Assembly (NCBI RefSeq): GCF_043555985.1
Contig: NZ_JBIGIC010000016.1
Span: 42,718 to 106,717 of the forward strand
Origin: Pelomonas candidula
GTDB lineage: Bacteria > Pseudomonadota > Gammaproteobacteria > Burkholderiales > Burkholderiaceae_C
Direction: 5' to 3'
DNA: 64,000 nucleotides
Shown: positions 33,854-44,387 of the stretch, piece by piece
Position numbering within the stretch: position 1 is the first letter of the stretch
How the letters are laid out: the number at the start of each line of letters is the position of its first letter
The notes under the pieces: generated by a model
Told to the model about the DNA's origin: nothing
Seen by the model: only the letters and a program-made list of their open reading frames with translations
The model's database searches: none
Position numbers and translations under genes: made by a program

Positions 33854-34221
33854 GCGGGTCGCAACGGGCAGTCCATGCCGTTCTCCGGGGTGTCGGCCAG
33901 CCGGCTCGCCAGCTCGGTCCGCAGGCCTTGCAGCGCCGCGATGCGGCCGTCGATGTCCGCCAGCTTGCGCGCGAGCGTGGCCCGCAGCGCCGGGGCGGCG
34001 GCGTCGCCCGCGGCCAGCCGTGGCAGGTCGGCCGCGATCTCGGCCAGCGTGAAGCCCAGCTGCTGGGCCGTGCGCACATAGCCCAGCCACTGCACGGCTT
34101 CCTCGGGGTAGTCGCGGTAGCCGTTGGCGGCGCGGCGGGCTTGCAGCAGGCCGCGCTTCTCGTAGAAGCGCAGGCTGTCGCGGCTCAGGCCGGTGCGGGC
34201 GGACAGGGTGCCGATCTGCAT
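33850..34221 (-). CDS. MerR-family transcriptional regulator
   Basis: A 123-aa regulator with the MerR winged helix at the N-terminus (MQIGTLSARTGLSRDSLRFYEKRGLLQARRAANGYR trimmed here to its visible ends MQIGTLSARTGL and FYEKRGLL), the following YVRTAQQLGFTLAEI helix, and a dimerisation coiled coil (about 85-115). The C-terminal sensing region has just one Cys (GMDCPLRPA), so it lacks the Cys pairs of metal-sensing MerR, CueR or ZntR proteins. A classic MerR-type spacer promoter lies 30 bp upstream in the divergent region, so autoregulation and control of the divergent membrane gene are likely. Confidence 0.9.
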   Translation of the reverse strand: MQIGTLSARTGLSRDSLRFYEKRGLLQARRAANGYRDYPEEAVQWLGYVRTAQQLGFTLAEIAADLPRLAAGDAAAPALRATLARKLADIDGRIAALQGLRTELASRLADTPENGMDCPLRPA

Positions 34222-34248
34222 GGACGTCGGGGCGGTGGGCGAAAGTGC

Positions 34249-34280
34249 TTGACCCTGGAGCGTAGTCCAGGGTCGAGCAT
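34249..34280 (+). promoter_or_regulatory. MerR-type promoter/operator
   Basis: A -35 box TTGACC (34249-34254) is followed by a 20-bp spacer and a weak -10 GAGCAT (34275-34280). The spacer contains the perfect dyad GACCCTGGA-GCGTAG-TCCAGGGTC (34251-34274). An overlong spacer filled by a dyad is the hallmark of promoters activated by MerR proteins through DNA untwisting. Transcription from it would begin near 34287. Confidence 0.75.
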
Positions 34281-34308
34281 GCGCGCCGTCATCACGTCCT
34301 CAGTGTTC

Positions 34309-34713
34309 ATGTTCTCTTTCAATCCTTCCCAGTTCCGATGCGTCGTGCGTGCGAGCGCGGCCTATGACCTCGTCGTCACGGCACCGTTCGCCACGCCGTG
34401 GAGCTTCGCCATCGCCTTTGGTCAGCTCGGCGCCGTCAACCACGCGCTGGGCGGCCAGCCGCTGCCGGCGTTCGCGCCGCTGCAGATGCTGTTCGCGCTG
34501 CTGATGGGCAGCGTCGTGCTGGTGTGGTCCGTGCTGCGGCTGCGCGCGCCGACGCAGCAGTTCGGCCGCTACGACGCCGCGGCGCGCGGGCTGTTCAGCC
34601 TGTGGATGGCCTGGGCCTGGGCGCAGACGGGCCAGCCCGTGCTGCTGCTGTTCCTGTTGCCGGAGCTGGCCTGGGCCGTGGTGCAGGCGTGGCGGGTGAG
34701 GCGCGAGGGCTGA
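34309..34713 (+). CDS. Small integral membrane protein under the MerR promoter
   Basis: A 134-aa membrane protein with about four helices (LVVTAPFATPWSFAIAFG, LQMLFALLMGSVVLVWSVL, GLFSLWMAWAWAQ, VLLLFLLPELAWAVVQ). An ATG at 34279 would extend it by ten codons, but that codon overlaps the -10 of the MerR-type promoter, so the ATG at 34309 (MFSFNPSQFRCVVRAS) is preferred. Function unknown; it is the likely output gene of the MerR regulator. Confidence 0.75.
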   Translation: MFSFNPSQFRCVVRASAAYDLVVTAPFATPWSFAIAFGQLGAVNHALGGQPLPAFAPLQMLFALLMGSVVLVWSVLRLRAPTQQFGRYDAAARGLFSLWMAWAWAQTGQPVLLLFLLPELAWAVVQAWRVRREG

Positions 34714-34824
34714 GCATTCGGCAAGGGGCAACCGAGCTTTCGGCGGGCCCGCGGATTTCACCGGCGGCCGGCGGGGCCGGACAATCGCGAGTTCCCGATT
34801 CCGCATCGACCCGCCCGCACCGCC

Positions 34825-36684
34825 ATGCCTACCTACCGCTCCAAGACCTCCACCGCCGGCCGCAACATGGCAGGTGCCCGCTCGCTGTGGCGCGCCACCG
34901 GCATGAAGGACGACGACTTCTCCAAGCCCATCATCGCCATCGCCAACTCCTTCACCCAGTTCGTGCCCGGCCACGTGCACCTGAAGGACCTGGGCCAGCT
35001 GGTGGCCCGCGAGATCGAGCGCGTGGGCGGCGTGGCCAAGGAGTTCAACACCATCGCCGTGGACGACGGCATCGCGATGGGCCACGACGGCATGCTGTAT
35101 TCGCTGCCCAGCCGCGACATCATTGCCGACTCGGTCGAGTACATGGTCAATGCCCACTGCGCCGACGCGCTGGTGTGCATCTCCAACTGCGACAAGATCA
35201 CCCCCGGCATGCTGATGGCCGCGATGCGGCTCAACATCCCCGTCGTGTTCGTCTCCGGCGGCCCGATGGAGGCCGGCAAGGTGCGCCTGGCGGTGCCCGG
35301 CACGGCCAAGATCGAGATCAAGAAGCTGGACCTCATCGACGCGATGGTCATGGCCGCCGACAGCAAGGTCAGCGACGCCGACCTCGCCGAAGTCGAGCGC
35401 TCGGCCTGCCCCACCTGCGGCAGCTGCTCGGGCATGTTCACGGCCAACTCGATGAACTGCCTGACCGAGGCGCTGGGCCTCTCGTTGCCGGGCAACGGCA
35501 CGGTGGTGGCCACGCACGCGGACCGCGAGGAGCTGTTCAAGCAGGCCGGCCGCACGGCCGTCGAGCTGTGCAAGCGCTACTACGAAGGCAATGACGAGAG
35601 CGTGCTGCCGCGCGCCATCGGCAAGAAGGCCTTCGAGAACGCGATGACGCTGGACATCGCGATGGGCGGCTCCACCAACACCATCCTGCACATCCTGGCC
35701 GCGGCACAGGAAGCCGGCATCGCCTTCGACATGACGGACATCGACCGCCTGTCGCGCGACGTGCCGCAGCTGTGCAAGGTGGCGCCCAACACCAACAAGT
35801 ACCACATCGAGGACGTGCACCGCGCCGGCGGCATCATGGCTATCCTGGGCGAGCTGGACCGCGCCGGCAAGCTGCACACCGATGCCCCCACCGTGCACGC
35901 CAAGACGATGAAGGACGCGCTGGACCAGTGGGACATCGCCCGCAACCCCAGCGACGCCGTCAAGACCTTCTACATGGCCGGCCCGGCCGGCATCCCGACG
36001 CAGACGGCCTTCAGCCAGAACACCCGCTGGCCCAGCCTGGACCTGGACCGCGCCGAGGGCTGCATCCGCTCGGTCGAGCATGCCTTCAGCAAGGAAGGCG
36101 GCCTGGCCGTGCTGCGCGGCAACATCGCGCTGGACGGCTGTGTCGTGAAGACGGCCGGCGTGGACGACAGCCTGCTGGTGTTCGAGGGCCCGGCCCACGT
36201 CGTCGAAAGCCAGGACGAGGCCGTGGCCAACATCCTCGACGACAAGGTCAAGGCCGGCGACGTCGTGGTGGTGCGCTACGAAGGTCCCAAGGGCGGCCCC
36301 GGCATGCAGGAAATGCTCTACCCGACCAGCTACATCAAGTCCAAGGGCCTGGGCAAGGCCTGTGCGCTGCTGACTGACGGCCGCTTCTCCGGCGGCACGT
36401 CGGGCCTGTCCATTGGTCACTGCTCGCCTGAGGCGGCAGCCGGAGGCGCCATCGGCCTGGTGCGCAACGGCGACCGCATCCGCATCGACATCCCCAACCG
36501 CACGATCGACGTGCTGGTCAGCGATGAGGAACTCGCCAAGCGCCGCGCCGAGCAGGACGCCAAGGGCTGGAAGCCGGCCGAGGCGCGTCCGCGCAAGGTG
36601 TCAGCCGCGCTGAAGGCCTATGCGCTGCTGGCGACGTCGGCGGACAAGGGCGCGGTGCGGGATTTGAGTCAGCTGGAGGGCTGA
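34825..36684 (+). CDS. ilvD: Dihydroxy-acid dehydratase
   Basis: Converts 2,3-dihydroxyisovalerate and 2,3-dihydroxy-3-methylvalerate to the 2-keto acids of valine and isoleucine synthesis. The 619-aa length matches the long bacterial form. Iron-sulfur and substrate residues are visible: FNTIAVDDGIAMGHDGM, the Cys in SNCDKITPGM, the Cys pair in ACPTCGSCSGMFTANSMN and the C-terminal TDGRFSGGTSGLSIGH. It is a single gene with no ilv neighbours in the window. The MerR-controlled gene ends 111 bp upstream. Confidence 0.97.
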   Translation: MPTYRSKTSTAGRNMAGARSLWRATGMKDDDFSKPIIAIANSFTQFVPGHVHLKDLGQLVAREIERVGGVAKEFNTIAVDDGIAMGHDGMLYSLPSRDIIADSVEYMVNAHCADALVCISNCDKITPGMLMAAMRLNIPVVFVSGGPMEAGKVRLAVPGTAKIEIKKLDLIDAMVMAADSKVSDADLAEVERSACPTCGSCSGMFTANSMNCLTEALGLSLPGNGTVVATHADREELFKQAGRTAVELCKRYYEGNDESVLPRAIGKKAFENAMTLDIAMGGSTNTILHILAAAQEAGIAFDMTDIDRLSRDVPQLCKVAPNTNKYHIEDVHRAGGIMAILGELDRAGKLHTDAPTVHAKTMKDALDQWDIARNPSDAVKTFYMAGPAGIPTQTAFSQNTRWPSLDLDRAEGCIRSVEHAFSKEGGLAVLRGNIALDGCVVKTAGVDDSLLVFEGPAHVVESQDEAVANILDDKVKAGDVVVVRYEGPKGGPGMQEMLYPTSYIKSKGLGKACALLTDGRFSGGTSGLSIGHCSPEAAAGGAIGLVRNGDRIRIDIPNRTIDVLVSDEELAKRRAEQDAKGWKPAEARPRKVSAALKAYALLATSADKGAVRDLSQLEG

Positions 36685-36811
36685 GGCGCGCGGCAGTCGC
36701 GGCGGCACACCGTGTAGCCGCCCGGTGTCTGTTTTCACGCGGTGAATACCTTGGGTCCCGACCAACGAGACCCGTGAAGACCGACGGCGGATCAGGTGAG
36801 AGCATTTTCTT

Positions 36812-37150
36812 TCAGGTGCGCTGTCGGCGATAGAGACGCATGGCTATGAGCCGAAGCAGCTCATAGCCAGCAACGACGATTCCAAATCCGGCGAGCAGGA
36901 GGATGCCTTGTGAACGGTTTGGACCGCAGACCATATTGACGAGGCAGCCGAAGATGATGCGCTGGTAGATGGAGCCCCATGCGTACAACAGTAGGCCAGC
37001 GGCAAGCATCGCCGACAGGGACTCTATGCTCGCCCTGGAGCGATACACGAAGCGGGCAGCTTCGTAGGCGCGATAAGGGGCAGTCGAGAACCCCGTCAGA
37101 CCGATGAACGTCAATGCGAAGAGCAGCGCTTCGAAGGGCAGATCGACCAT
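36812..37150 (-). CDS. Small membrane protein, unknown
   Basis: A 112-aa protein with three predicted helices (about 7-22, 46-62, 82-102) and a basic C-terminus (RLYRRQRT). It has no recognisable family. Its DNA is less GC-rich and its codon use less biased than in the neighbouring ilvD and pyrimidine genes, which could indicate a more recent arrival. It sits between ilvD and the pyrimidine cluster. Confidence 0.6.
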   Translation of the reverse strand: MVDLPFEALLFALTFIGLTGFSTAPYRAYEAARFVYRSRASIESLSAMLAAGLLLYAWGSIYQRIIFGCLVNMVCGPNRSQGILLLAGFGIVVAGYELLRLIAMRLYRRQRT

Positions 37151-37204
37151 GACGTTTCAGTTCGGCGAGCAGGCGTCGCGACGGTGATGTCACCCGTCGG
37201 CCTG

Positions 37205-37228
37205 GCGGGCTGAAATCAACCAGCCCGC
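37205..37228 (-). terminator. Hairpin straddling the stop codon of the amidohydrolase gene
   Basis: On the minus strand GCGGGCTG-GTTGATTT-CAGCCCGC forms a perfect 8-bp stem, with the TGA stop of the upstream gene (37216-37218) in the loop. There is no T-run. It marks the 3' end of the pyrimidine operon mRNA and may protect or terminate it. Confidence 0.5.
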
Positions 37229-38472
37229 TCCAACATTGCCTGCAACAGCACGTTGCACCCCGCCTCGATGTGCTCGGGCTTGGCGTCCTCGATCTCGTTG
37301 TGGCTGATGCCGTCCTTGCAGGGGATGAAGATCATGCCGGCGGGGGCCAGGCGGGCCATGTAGACGGCGTCGTGGCCGGCGCCTGACACCGCCGGCATGT
37401 TGCTGTAGCCCAGCGCGTCGGCGGCTTTCTGCACGGCGGCGATGCAGTCGGCGTGGAAGGGCTGCGCGGGGTAGTTGCTGACGGGCGTGATCTCGATGGG
37501 CAGGCCGCTCTCGGCGCTCAGCTTCGCCGCCACTGCGCGGATGTCGGCATCCATCGCCTCGCACAGCGCGTCGGTCGCGTTGCGCAGGTCGATGCTGAAC
37601 TTCACGCGGCCAGGGATGACGTTGCGGCTGTTGGGGTGCACCTGCACCATGCCCACGGTGCCGCGGCCGTGCGGCGGGTGGCGGTGGGCGCAGGCGACGA
37701 CCTCCTGCATCAGCTTTGTCGCGACCTGCAGCGCGTCGCGGCGTAATGCCATCGGCGTGGGGCCGGCGTGGGCCTCCATGCCGGTGACGACGCAGTCGTA
37801 CCAGCGGATGCCCAGCACGCCGGTGACGACGCCGATGGTCTTGTCGTGGTCCTCCAGCACCGGGCCCTGCTCGATGTGGGTCTCGAAGTAGGCGCCGATG
37901 GGGTGGTCGCCGGGCACCTGATCGCCGATGTAGCCGATGCGCGCCAGCTCGCCCTTGACCGTCTTGCCTTCGGTGTCGGTGGCCGCGTAGGCGTGCTCCA
38001 GCGTGAAGGCCTTGGCGAACACGCCCGAGCCCATCATGACGGGCACGAAGCGCGAGCCTTCCTCGTTCGTCCAGAACGCGACCTCGATGGGCGCCTCGGT
38101 CTCGATGCCGTGGTCGTTGAGAGTGCGCACGACCTCGATGCCGGCCAGCACGCCGTAGTTGCCATCAAACTTGCCACCGGTGGGCTGGGTGTCGATGTGG
38201 CTGCCGGTCATGATGGGCGGCAGGCTGCTGTTGCGGCCCGCGCGGCGCATGAAGCCGTTGCCGATCTGGTCGATGGTGACCGTCATGCCGGCCTCTCGTG
38301 CCCAGCGCGTGACGAGGTCGCGGCCCTGCTTGTCGAGGTCGGTCAGCGTCAGGCGGCAGACACCGCCTTTCTCTGTCGCACCGATCTGCGCCAGCTCCAT
38401 CAGCGAGGCCCACAGGCGCTGGCCGTTGACGCGGAGCTTGGTGATGTCGGGCTTGGTGCTGGGCATGTCCAT
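37216..38472 (-). CDS. Beta-ureidopropionase / N-carbamoyl-amino-acid hydrolase (M20 family)
   Basis: A 418-aa zinc-dependent amidohydrolase that cleaves N-carbamoyl-beta-alanine to beta-alanine, CO2 and ammonia, the third step of reductive uracil breakdown. Dinuclear-metal motifs are clear: TGSHIDTQPTGGKFDGNYGVLAG, WTNEEGSRFVPVMMGS, FETHIEQGPVLE and SGAGHDAVYMA, with HAGPTPMALRRDA in the lid domain. It lies 11 bp downstream of the dihydropyrimidinase gene in the same operon, which supports carbamoyl-beta-alanine rather than hydantoin-derived substrates. Start ATG 38472 (MDMPSTKPDITK) was chosen; ATG 38466 is also possible. Confidence 0.93.
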   Translation of the reverse strand: MDMPSTKPDITKLRVNGQRLWASLMELAQIGATEKGGVCRLTLTDLDKQGRDLVTRWAREAGMTVTIDQIGNGFMRRAGRNSSLPPIMTGSHIDTQPTGGKFDGNYGVLAGIEVVRTLNDHGIETEAPIEVAFWTNEEGSRFVPVMMGSGVFAKAFTLEHAYAATDTEGKTVKGELARIGYIGDQVPGDHPIGAYFETHIEQGPVLEDHDKTIGVVTGVLGIRWYDCVVTGMEAHAGPTPMALRRDALQVATKLMQEVVACAHRHPPHGRGTVGMVQVHPNSRNVIPGRVKFSIDLRNATDALCEAMDADIRAVAAKLSAESGLPIEITPVSNYPAQPFHADCIAAVQKAADALGYSNMPAVSGAGHDAVYMARLAPAGMIFIPCKDGISHNEIEDAKPEHIEAGCNVLLQAMLERAG

Positions 38473-38483
38473 CGTGAATCCTT

Positions 38484-39929
38484 TTAGCGCGCGACGGCGG
38501 TGGGAGCGAGGTCGTGCGAGCGCTTGATGGCGGCGTCGAACTGCGGGCCGAACGGCGGGCGCTTCAGGTAGCGGCCGGTGCCTTGCTCGGCACGCAACTC
38601 GCCGCGGGCGAACACGACGCGGCCTTGCGCGATCGTGTGGCTCGGGATGCCGCGCACGGTGCGACCCTCGAAGATGTTGAAGTCGTTCTTGGAGAACTGC
38701 GTCCTGGCGCTCAGCGTCTTGATGCCGGCCGGGTCCCACAGCACGAGGTCGGCGTCCGCACCTTCGGCGATGACGCCCTTGCGCGGGTACAAGTTGAACA
38801 GCTTGGCCGCGTTGGCGGACGTGATGGCGACGAACTCGCTGGGTGTCAGCCGGCCGGAGTTGACGCCGGCGTCCCACAGCACGGCCATGCGCTCCTCGAC
38901 GCCGCCGCAGCCGTTGGGGATCTTGGCGAAGTTGTCGATGCCAGCGGCCTTCTGGCTCGCGCAGAAGGTGCAGTGGTCGGTCGCGGTCGTGTGCAGCTGG
39001 CCGCTCTGCAGGCCGCGCCACAGGAACTCCTGGTGGATCTTGGGACGGAAGGGCGGGCTCATCACATAGGCGGCGGCCTTGGCGAAGTCCGGATCGCGGT
39101 AGACGCTGTCGTCGATGAGCAAGTGGCCCGCCAGCACTTCGCCGTAGACGCGCTGGCCACGGGCGCGCGCACGGGCGATGGCCTCGGCGCTTTCGATGCA
39201 CGACACATGCACGATGTAGATCGGCACGCCCAAAACATCGGCAATGGCGATGGCGCGGTTGGCGGCCTCGCCCTCGACCATGGGCGGGCGCGACATCGGG
39301 TGGCCCTCGGGCCCGGTGATGCCCATCTTGGCGACCTCGGCCTGCAGCAGGTAGACCAGCTCGCCGTTCTCGGCGTGCACGGTCGGCATGGCGCCCAGTT
39401 CGAGCGCACGCTTGAAGCTGTTCACCAGCGTCTCGTCGTCGCACATGATGGCGTTCTTGTAGGCCATGAAGTGCTTGAAGCTGTTCACGCCTTCCTCGCG
39501 CACGAGGATGCCCATGTCGTCGCTGACGGTCTTGTCCCACCACGTCACGGCGACGTGGAAGGCGTAGTCCGCCGCGCTCTTCTCGGCCCAGCCGCGCCAA
39601 GTGCGGTAGGCGTCCATCAGCGGCTGCTGCGGGTTGGGGATGACGAAGTCGATGATGCTGGTCGTGCCGCCGGCCAGCGCCGCCGCCGTGCCGGTGAAGA
39701 AGTCATCCTGCGTGACCGTGCCCATGAAGGGCAGCTGCATGTGCGTGTGCGGGTCGATGCCGCCGGGGATCAGGTACTGGCCGGTGCCGTCCAGCGTCGT
39801 CGTTCCGGCCGGGGCCTCTCGCACAGCGCGCTCGCCGAGGGCGGCGATGCGGCCGTCGACACACAACACATCGGTGCGGGATTCGGCGTCGGCATTGACG
39901 ACGACGGCACCGCGGATCAACAGGCTCAT
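38484..39929 (-). CDS. Dihydropyrimidinase
   Basis: A 481-aa cyclic amidohydrolase that opens dihydrouracil or dihydrothymine to the N-carbamoyl-beta-amino acid, the second step of the reductive pathway. The binuclear-zinc ligands are visible as HTHMQLPF (H61, H63), the carboxylated-lysine region SFKHFMAYK (near 150-158), TVHAENGE and IYIVHVSC. DHCTFCASQK is the C-terminal metal Asp region. The start overlaps the transporter stop by four bases, so they are coupled. Confidence 0.95.
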   Translation of the reverse strand: MSLLIRGAVVVNADAESRTDVLCVDGRIAALGERAVREAPAGTTTLDGTGQYLIPGGIDPHTHMQLPFMGTVTQDDFFTGTAAALAGGTTSIIDFVIPNPQQPLMDAYRTWRGWAEKSAADYAFHVAVTWWDKTVSDDMGILVREEGVNSFKHFMAYKNAIMCDDETLVNSFKRALELGAMPTVHAENGELVYLLQAEVAKMGITGPEGHPMSRPPMVEGEAANRAIAIADVLGVPIYIVHVSCIESAEAIARARARGQRVYGEVLAGHLLIDDSVYRDPDFAKAAAYVMSPPFRPKIHQEFLWRGLQSGQLHTTATDHCTFCASQKAAGIDNFAKIPNGCGGVEERMAVLWDAGVNSGRLTPSEFVAITSANAAKLFNLYPRKGVIAEGADADLVLWDPAGIKTLSARTQFSKNDFNIFEGRTVRGIPSHTIAQGRVVFARGELRAEQGTGRYLKRPPFGPQFDAAIKRSHDLAPTAVAR

Positions 39930-41395
39930 GTCGCGCTCCTCGTGAGCGGTTGGGGTTGGGTCTTGCCCGCCATCAGCGCGCCGTAGACGATAGCGGCGAG
40001 CGCCAGGCCGGCGAACCAGGCGTAGGTGTAGATGGCCTTGAACGCCGCGCCGACCTCGGGGAAGGCGGCTGGGAAGGCGGCGTTCAGGAAGCCGGGGATG
40101 TTGGGTGCCACGCCGATGACGAAGGCGATCAGTGCGGCGGTGTTCCAGCCGCCGCGGTAGCTGTAGCGGCCGCCTTCGCGGTAGAGGTCATCGACGACCA
40201 GCTCCGTCTTGCGCAGCACGTAGTAGTCGACGATGAGGATGCCCGCCACCGGCCCCAACAGCGCCGAGTAGCCGATCAGCCACGTGAAAATGTAGCCCTG
40301 CGTGGAGGCCAGGATCTTCCACGGCATCATCGCGATGGCGATGCCGGCGGTGATGATGCCGCCCAGCTTGTAGCTGACCTTGCCCGGCGCCAGCGCCGAG
40401 AAGTCGTAGGCCGGGCCGACGAGGTTGGCCGCGAGGTTGACGCTGACGGTGTCGATCAGCAGCACGATGAGGCCGATCAGCACGGCCGCGCCGGTCATGC
40501 GGCTGGCCACGTCCACCGGGTCCCACAGCGCCTTGCCGTAGATGACGACGGTGGCCGAGGTGACGAACACGGCGAGCGCCGCCAGCAGCCCCATCGGCAC
40601 CGGCAGGCCGATGGCCTGGCCGACGAGCTGGTCGCGCTGGCTCTTGGCGAAGCGCGTGAAGTCGGGGATGTTCAGCGCCAGCGTGGCCCAGAAGCCCACC
40701 ATCGCGGTGAGCGACGGCCAGAACGCCGACGAGAACTGGCCGGCCTTCTTGCCGCCTTCGACGAAGGCCGAGGGCTGGTCGAGGATGGGGCCGAAGCCAC
40801 CGGCCTTGTCCCACGCCCACCACAGCAGCACGAAGCAGATGACGATCTTGATCGGCGCCGTGTAGGTCTCCAGCTTGCGGATGGCCTCGATGCCGTGCAC
40901 AACGAAGTAGAACTGCAGCGCCCAGAACAGCAGGAAGCAGCCGAACTGCGCCGCGCTGATGCCCAGCACGGGCAGCGGCTCGACGCTGAGCGGATGGCCG
41001 ACCAGCACGCCCATCAGCGTGTAGATCATCTGCCCGCCAAACCAGGTCTGGATGCCGTACCAGCCGCAGGCCACGAGTGCGCGCAGCAGGGCCGGCAGCC
41101 GCGCGCCCTGCGTGCCGAACGAGGCGCGCGCCAGCACGGCATAGGGGATGCCGTACTTGGCGCCGGCATGGCCGATCAGCAGCATGGGCACCAGCACGAT
41201 GAGGTTGCCGAGGAACACCGTGCCCACGGCCTGGCTCCAGCTCATGCCGGACTCGATGAGGCTGGACGCCAGCGTGTACGCCGGGATGCACATCACCATG
41301 CCGACCCACAGCGCGGCGAAGTGGTACCAGCGCCACGTTCGCTGAGCGGACGTGGTCGGGACCAGATCAGGATTGCTCAGCGTGGGGTCGGTCAT
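39926..41395 (-). CDS. NCS1-family nucleobase:cation symporter
   Basis: A 489-aa, twelve-helix importer of the NCS1 family (uracil, thymine, allantoin or hydantoin with Na+ or H+). Typical elements are RTWRWYHFAALWVGMVMCIPAYTLASSLI at the first helix, YGIPYAVLARASFGTQGA, and GWYGIQTWFGGQMI in helix 3. Being coupled to dihydropyrimidinase and near preTA, uracil or thymine (or their dihydro forms) is the likely cargo. The structured repeat copy 2 separates it from the aldehyde dehydrogenase gene upstream. Confidence 0.94.
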   Translation of the reverse strand: MTDPTLSNPDLVPTTSAQRTWRWYHFAALWVGMVMCIPAYTLASSLIESGMSWSQAVGTVFLGNLIVLVPMLLIGHAGAKYGIPYAVLARASFGTQGARLPALLRALVACGWYGIQTWFGGQMIYTLMGVLVGHPLSVEPLPVLGISAAQFGCFLLFWALQFYFVVHGIEAIRKLETYTAPIKIVICFVLLWWAWDKAGGFGPILDQPSAFVEGGKKAGQFSSAFWPSLTAMVGFWATLALNIPDFTRFAKSQRDQLVGQAIGLPVPMGLLAALAVFVTSATVVIYGKALWDPVDVASRMTGAAVLIGLIVLLIDTVSVNLAANLVGPAYDFSALAPGKVSYKLGGIITAGIAIAMMPWKILASTQGYIFTWLIGYSALLGPVAGILIVDYYVLRKTELVVDDLYREGGRYSYRGGWNTAALIAFVIGVAPNIPGFLNAAFPAAFPEVGAAFKAIYTYAWFAGLALAAIVYGALMAGKTQPQPLTRSAT

Positions 41396-41442
41396 GGTGC
41401 TTCCTTGTGCTCAGTGGTGCATGTCGCATTGCGGGGCGAGCG

Positions 41443-41569
41443 CCGGGCCGCTCCCAAGCCGGCCCGCCCTAGGCGATGTGCTCGTGGCTCGATGCCACGA
41501 GCATCGCCGTCCCCGCGGGGGACCGACCAGGCTCGCCCGCGTTCAGCGGGGCGAGATTGGGCGAGGGGC

Positions 41570-41572
<3 letters not shown>
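41443..41572. repeat. Multi-hairpin intergenic repeat, copy 2
   Basis: About 85% identical to 1808..1931. The main stem is GCTCGTGGC-TCGAT-GCCACGAGC (41480-41502) and the next is GTCCCC-GCG-GGGGAC. Compared with copy 1, stem bases C/G have become T/A on both sides and a G-T wobble is repaired, so pairing is preserved. The element ends at the TGA stop of the upstream mmsA gene (41570-41572), which forms its first bases on the minus strand. Confidence 0.75.
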
Positions 41573-43069
<1,497 letters not shown>

Positions 43070-43079
43070 CTTTCGTCCT

Positions 43080-44387
43080 TCAGGCGCAGCTCGTGCGCAT
43101 CGGGTTGTTCGGATGCGTGGTCCAGTTCGCGTAGCTGCCGTCGATGACGCGGCCGGTGCGCACATCGGTTTCGCCGGGCTGGAGCGCACGCATCGAGATG
43201 GTGCCAGGGACGGGGCAGATCGACACGCACAAGTTGCAACCCACGCATTCGGCGTTGTTCACGTGGAAGTGCCGCTTGCCGTCCTTGGTGGCGAAGATCG
43301 CCTGGTGCGAGGTGTCTTCGCAGACGACGTGGCAGCGCCCGCACTGGATGCACGAGTCCTGGTCGATCACCGCCTTCTCGACGTGGTTCAGGTTGAGCTG
43401 GTTCCAGTTCTTCACCGTGGGCACCGCGCGGCCCTGGAAGTCGGCCAGCGTCCTATAGCCCTTGTCGTCCATGAAGTTGGACAGGCCCGAGCACAGGTCC
43501 TGCACGATCTTGAAGCCGTAGACCATGGCGGCGGTGCAGACCTGCACGGTGCCGCAGCCCATGGCGATGAACTCGGCCGCGTCGCGCCACGTCGTGATGC
43601 CGCCGATGCCGCTGATGGGCAGGTCCGCCGTGGTCGGGTCGCGCGCGATCTCGGCCACCATGTTCAGCGCGATGGGCTTCACGGCCGGGCCGCAGTAACC
43701 GCCGTGCGAGCCCAGGCCGTCGGTGTGCGGGCTCATGATCATGCGGTCCAGGTCCACGCCCATCACCGAGTTGACGGTGTTGATCAGGCTGACCGCATCG
43801 GCACCGCCGGCATGCGCGGCGCGCGCCGGGAAGCGCACGTCGGTGATGTTGGGCGTGAGCTTCACGATGACCGGCATGCGCGTGTGCTTCTTGCACCACT
43901 CGGTGACCTGCTGGATGTACTCGGGCACCTGGCCCACGGCCGAACCCATGCCGCGCTCGCTCATGCCGTGCGGGCAGCCGAAGTTCAGCTCCACGCCGTC
44001 GGCGCCGGTATCGGCCACGCGTTCGAGGATGGACTTCCAGCTCGCCTCGTTCACCGGCACCATCAGCGACACGATCATGGCCCGGTCCGGGAAGTCGCGC
44101 TTCACGCGCTTGATCTCGTCGAGATTGGTCTGCAGCGGCCGGTCGGAGATCAGCTCGATGTTGTTGAAGCCGATGACGCGGCGGTCCTGGCTGAACAGCG
44201 TGGCGTAGCGCGGGCCGTTGACGTTGACGACCGGCGGGTCCTCGCCCAGCGTCTTCCACACCACGCCGCCCCAGCCGGCCTCGAAGGCGCGGCGCACGTT
44301 GACCTCCTTGTCGGTCGGCGGTGCCGACGCGAGCCAGAACGGGTTGGGGCTCTTGATGCCCAGGAAGTTGGTGCTCAGGTCAGCCAT
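43080..44387 (-). CDS. preA: Dihydropyrimidine dehydrogenase, catalytic subunit PreA
   Basis: A 435-aa subunit that reduces uracil or thymine to the dihydro form at FMN. The TIM barrel (about 1-320) has FWLASAPPTDKE, NFGCPHGMSERGMG with the catalytic-loop Cys, and GIGGITTWRDAAEFIAMG for FMN phosphate. The C-terminal part carries two [4Fe-4S] clusters: CIQCGRCHVVCEDTSHQAI and CVGCNLCVSICP. It overlaps the preT stop region by eight bases, consistent with a PreTA heterotetramer. Confidence 0.96.
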   Translation of the reverse strand: MADLSTNFLGIKSPNPFWLASAPPTDKEVNVRRAFEAGWGGVVWKTLGEDPPVVNVNGPRYATLFSQDRRVIGFNNIELISDRPLQTNLDEIKRVKRDFPDRAMIVSLMVPVNEASWKSILERVADTGADGVELNFGCPHGMSERGMGSAVGQVPEYIQQVTEWCKKHTRMPVIVKLTPNITDVRFPARAAHAGGADAVSLINTVNSVMGVDLDRMIMSPHTDGLGSHGGYCGPAVKPIALNMVAEIARDPTTADLPISGIGGITTWRDAAEFIAMGCGTVQVCTAAMVYGFKIVQDLCSGLSNFMDDKGYRTLADFQGRAVPTVKNWNQLNLNHVEKAVIDQDSCIQCGRCHVVCEDTSHQAIFATKDGKRHFHVNNAECVGCNLCVSICPVPGTISMRALQPGETDVRTGRVIDGSYANWTTHPNNPMRTSCA

